Part shown: positions 60,131 to 64,000 of the stretch, piece by piece
Layout: each line of letters starts with the position of its first letter
How positions within the stretch are numbered: the stretch's first letter is position 1
Notes under the pieces: model-generated
Seen by the model: only the letters and a program-made list of their open reading frames with translations
What the model was told of the DNA's origin: nothing
The model's database searches: none
Assembly: GCF_051020955.1 (NCBI RefSeq)
Contig: NC_135014.1
Coordinates: 4,410,501-4,474,500 of the forward strand
Direction: 5' to 3'
Origin: Megalopta genalis
Taxonomy: Eukaryota; Arthropoda; Insecta; Hymenoptera; Halictidae
Length of the DNA: 64,000 nt
Made by a program: the position numbers and the translations under genes

Positions 60131-61279
60131 AAAATGTGTCTGCTTGATATTAAACTACAACGTCTACGAGAAATTGTTTCAGCAAATTCTCAGCAAAAGA
60201 TTTATTTAACAAAGGAACTTTAAAACAGTCCAAACAGCTGATTCGAAGCAATAAAAATATACGTATATCTTGGAGAAACAATTTAATCTACCGAACAATG
60301 TCTAAAAAATCTACGTTAAAGTATACAGCGACCACGAGAGAAAAGGTCGCATAAAAATTGTAATTCTGCTGGTGGATTCGGCGACAGTCGCCGTTTGCGA
60401 AGACAAATGGCTACTATTACGACCTGTTCCCCGAGATTTAAATTGTAAATGAATGTAAATTGTAAAGTAAAAAAATTCGTACGCATAATTCTCGTTCGCC
60501 TCCGAAGCATCGATCAAGAGTAAGCGAACGGGCAGAAATTGTTTATTAGGAAAATAACCAGTAATTCGGTTAATATCCCCAGCGCGGGGATGAACGTGAA
60601 ACGCTTTTCTCTGCACCCTTATCCGCGACGGCTGCGAGTTTATTTGCTCTAGGAGCAGTTTCCGGCGTTTCGTCGGCTGCTGTGCCAAGCATTGTCGGGA
60701 GGCACTGATCAAGCTTCTTGACAATGGCTGCCGGAACGGTAATCAAGCTACTTAACAATGCCTAGCTCGGCACGACGGAAATTGTTTTCACAACCGGAGC
60801 GAATAAACAACGCAACCGTGCTCTGCTCCCCGAAAGAGCGCGTTCTCTATCCGCAGGCACGGTCTTGTTAAAAATAATAATAACTGCCGATCGTGGCTTT
60901 GCGCGAGATATTTCGCGGAATAAATTGCTGCGAAAGTAGTCGTTCGGAAATAAAACATTAATTGCGATGAACGGTCGCGCGGTCAATTAAAATATTCGGA
61001 CACACGTTCTAACACAGAGACGAGCTGTTAGAGAGAAATTACATGTTGGAGGATATGAACAAACAGAATTTTAATAAATGAATATGAATTCGCAAGTGGT
61101 ATTGACCCTGAAAAATCAATCGCACGTGCCAGTGGATTACGATATCTTCGTCGTCTGACCATTGTTCGCTGTTTCTACTTCCCGACCATTATTCTGACGT
61201 TGGGACAGCCTATCATCCAGAATCGAAGTTTGTTCACTGCTGCGAAATAACGTATAAATATATCAATAGTAAAAATAGC
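60131..61279. other. Unannotated stretch
   Basis: Minus-strand open frames at 60311-60724 and 60570-60758 show no recognised family. Confidence 0.65.
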
Positions 61280-62202
61280 TATCAGGTCGTCAAGTATGAA
61301 ATTTGTAGAAAAGAAGGCAAAGTTGTTTCATAACTTACAAATACGAGGAATTATTTTATTCATCAAAGTATGCACCCATATTGTCTATGCACTTTTGCCA
61401 TTTCAGCGGCAGGTTGTTTAGGCCGGTGATATAAAACCCTGGCGGACGAGAGTCAATGAATTCCTGGAAGACCAGTTTTACAGCATTGTCGGAATTCAAT
61501 TGTTTTCCTATTCAAAAATTGTTCAAATTGTGGAACAAGTGACAGACAGTGGGGGCTAGGTCCGACGAGTATGGAGGATGATGAAGAACTTCCATCTCCA
61601 ATTCCTGTAGTTTTGCCACAGTCGTTTGTGCAGTGTGCGATCTAACGTTATCATGCAATAAGATGGGAGTCGATTTGTTGACCAATCTAGGCTGTTTTTT
61701 TTTTAAGTGTTTGCATCATTTCGTCCAGTTGGTTGCAGTATATTTTTGCTGTGATCGGTGAGCCAGGTTTCATAAAATCATAACGAATCTCACCTGCGCT
61801 GGACAGGTGCGATAACCTTTGATTCTGAGCAAACGCGTGGCTCATCGTTGAGGTCGAAATAACCTGTACGAAATTTGGCGAATCAATTTGATACTGTCTG
61901 CTGTTTAGTTACACTAGAGCCAAATACACTGTTAATGTTTCACGCGTCTATTTCGTAGTTCCACGTAAGAACTCATACTTCATAATAGTGCGAATCTTCG
62001 ACCGTTCCATTTTCAAGAAAATTAATTTTTAAAAAAGTTTTCAATATCTTTTAGAGCTTAAAATAATTTCTTTAAGCAAGCGAGATTTGTAACTTTCAAA
62101 TAAAAAAAAACAGAACGGTAAAATATTAAGCCAATGTGAAATAATAAATTGTTGAAGTTGGTAATATTATTAACTACAAATTTCATCCTTGTCAACCTAA
62201 TA
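61280..62202 (-). mobile_element. mariner element, internally deleted, with terminal repeats
   Basis: TA at 61280-61281 and 62201-62202. Inverted ends are TCAGGTCGTCAAGTATGAAA and TTTCATCCTTGTCAACCTAA. On the minus strand, pieces of a transposase (GEIRYDFMKPGSPITAKIYC, STPILLHDNVRSHTAQTTVA, HHPPYSSDLAPTVCHLFHNL, WQKCIDNMGAYF) give the catalytic C-terminal half with one in-frame stop. The DNA-binding half is gone. D in the third motif (usually SDYH or TDYH) is replaced (TVCH). Confidence 0.88.
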
Positions 62203-63606
62203 GATAAAATAGCATTGAAATTCGATGGACCAAGATTGTCCGAAATTGGGACACGAGTTTAATATTTCCATTTTCGGCATGGAAAAATGTTTGCGGACGT
62301 AACCGTGCATTTTTCGCAAATGTGCCCCGAAAAACGTGGAAATCCGTAGAAAATCGTTGCCGCTGAAAAGCAAATAAAAGTAAAAGCTCGTCGCTTATTT
62401 CAGCAGGATGAATCGTTTATGGATTCCAGCGTGACATTTCGCGGAATATATTTATTCACGCCGGAGGGCAGTCACGCGCGCTCGTCCAGCGGCATGGACC
62501 TCGATGGAAAACGGTCCTGCCTGATCGCTCGCAGAAATTTAATCGGAGCTGCGAGCCCCCAGCCCCGTGACTGACAATTTCATCGGAGCTGCCCGCCAGA
62601 TAGAAAATAAACCCAGCTCTGCCTCTGTCTCTCTCTCTCTCTCTCCCTCCCTCTTTCCCTCTCTCGTGGACCTGCGATCATAAATCACCGAAGAAATTCG
62701 GAAGCCATAAATCAGGCTACAACTTTCATATTTATTTCACGCCTGGCGATCGACCATGCGTGGATATCGCGACACGTGGTCGACTGGTTGCAGCCTGCGC
62801 TTTCTGACAACCTATTTTCAGCCGCCAACCCCGAATGTCAACGAAATGTTTGATCGAAGATCGCAGCTGACGCGAGTTCAACCGTTTCGCTGCTAAAGTA
62901 TTATGCGAACTTGTTTTCGTTTACTATACGTTATGACGGAAGAATTGCTGGAACATGTGGACAAGCGTTTCATTACGACACGACGGTTTAATCGTCGAGC
63001 CGCGCCACTATGGACACCGAAGTTTATTTAGGACGTAATTAAAGCTCCGATGGAAATGATTGTGACTCTTTGAGTAAATAGAAATTGAATAATTGCCGTG
63101 GACGTGTTTGAAATGAGCTTCGATTACCAGAGAATCGATTTTTGCGACCTCCAGTGCCCGGCTTTGCTGTCTGGCTGATCGCGGCGCGACTTTTCTACTT
63201 GCCTCGCTCTCTGTAACGCTGGTTAGCGTTAACAATAATTCAAAACAATCGCAATCGCCTACGTAGCAGCAGACAATTGCTGTAAAATATTATATGTTGC
63301 AAATCTTCGACTAATTAGATCATGGCGAAACTTTCAAAATTGATGAACTGTGCGATCGTCAAAATGTTTGTAATTGTTTATGACAAAGCAGACGGACATT
63401 TTAACCGTAGCATGCTTAAGGAAGTGTCAAAAAATGTCGGCAGAATTTTAAACATGTATTTTTCTGCTGACAATGATCTTTCATCAATTTTTTTATATTT
63501 TATTTTCGCAGGTACCCAAATGTATCATTGTACAGTATTGTAAAATTTATTATTAAAATATTATTAAAATTTAGAATTTATTATTTATTATTTATTATTA
63601 TTTCTC
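62203..63606. other. Unannotated stretch
   Basis: A short CT repeat lies at 62626-62645. The 73-codon plus-strand frame at 63322-63543 (MAKLSKLMNCAIVKMF) has no recognised family and is likely chance. Confidence 0.6.
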
Positions 63607-63866
63607 TTAACACTTAGCGGACGGGTCACGTAAATTTACGTTTTCGCTTAGATTTTTATTATGCTGCGTCACTTTTTCATTTTCACTCGTAAGAAATACA
63701 CCAGACATGTAAGTAAATAACTTTGTAAAATTCTAACAAAAATAACATTGATTTCGTAAAACTGCAACGCATTGAAACCATACATGTACGTTTATTTAAT
63801 TCTCTTAAAAAATGCCCGGATACCGAGAAAAAACAGAGAAGAAACAAACCGTCTGTTACGTGTTAA
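63607..63866. mobile_element. TTAA MITE, family E
   Basis: 260 bp bounded by TTAA, with termini TTAACACTTAGCGGACGG and CCGTCTGTTACGTGTTAA inverted. Confidence 0.7.
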
Positions 63867-63920
63867 GCAGACCTTAAACTATAAAAAGATAAAATTAAGC
63901 AGACCTGCTACGTGATTCCT

Positions 63921-64000
63921 AGACTGCGGATGTTACGTATTTCTGAGAAAAATAGAAAAATATATATAAATAAAATATCATCATTAAAATTTCGCAATTA
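63921..64000. mobile_element. Left end of a TAGACTGCGGAT-family MITE, cut by window edge
   Basis: Starts TAGACTGCGGATGTTACGTA. The rest lies outside the window or is degraded. Confidence 0.45.

Noticed and set aside
1..64000. CRISPR arrays, bacterial operons, tRNA or rRNA genes
   Set aside because: None seen; tandem repeats present are microsatellites, minisatellites or transposon pieces without spacer structure.

Overview
The window looks like one locus from an insect nuclear genome, most likely a hymenopteran such as a bee or ant. That placement is an inference from three things: introns of several kilobases, abundant CpG, and heavy loading with mariner, Tc1 and piggyBac-type elements. There are no bacterial-style operons. 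I could not run a database search, and I recognised no tRNA or rRNA gene.

The main content is one large gene on the minus strand, reconstructed here as 18 exons from 46769 down to 1452. All splice sites are GT/AG and all 17 junction phases agree. The joined frame is 3513 nt (1170 codons plus stop). The product is a type II transmembrane mosaic serine protease of the corin family. In order it has a roughly 488-residue intracellular tail (proline-rich, then a motif repeated three times), one membrane span, one Frizzled cysteine-rich domain, two LDL-receptor class A repeats, one SRCR domain and a trypsin domain with intact catalytic residues. This matches the corin / atrial natriuretic peptide-converting enzyme layout, with fewer Frizzled and LDLa modules than vertebrate corin. 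Most of the individual exons are visible only as pieces of longer open frames.

Layout: 1-1451 lies downstream of the gene and holds a candidate polyadenylation signal and a possible unrelated plus-strand 5' exon. 1452-5956 is a dense cluster of eight exons (LDLa, SRCR, protease). 5957-15141 is a 9.2 kb intron full of repeats. 15142-17950 holds the three Frizzled exons. 17951-26178 is an 8.2 kb intron full of repeats. 26179-46769 holds the membrane-span exon and the six exons of the cytoplasmic tail. 46770-64000 has no recognised coding sequence; it is upstream or intergenic DNA, perhaps containing a 5' UTR exon and promoter, and is again rich in transposon remnants.

The rest of the window is a fossil record of DNA transposons. 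It includes several families with TTAA target sites (piggyBac-type), one of which carries a recognisable transposase C-terminal cysteine-rich domain. There are several mariner/Tc1 derivatives, including two copies sharing one internal deletion. A ~370 bp foldback element ending in TACAGGGTGTCCC is present in nine or ten copies, some nested inside a TTAA element. One unassigned ~1.17 kb element encodes an AT-hook peptide. Two of the shortest corin introns have been invaded by such elements very close to their splice sites.
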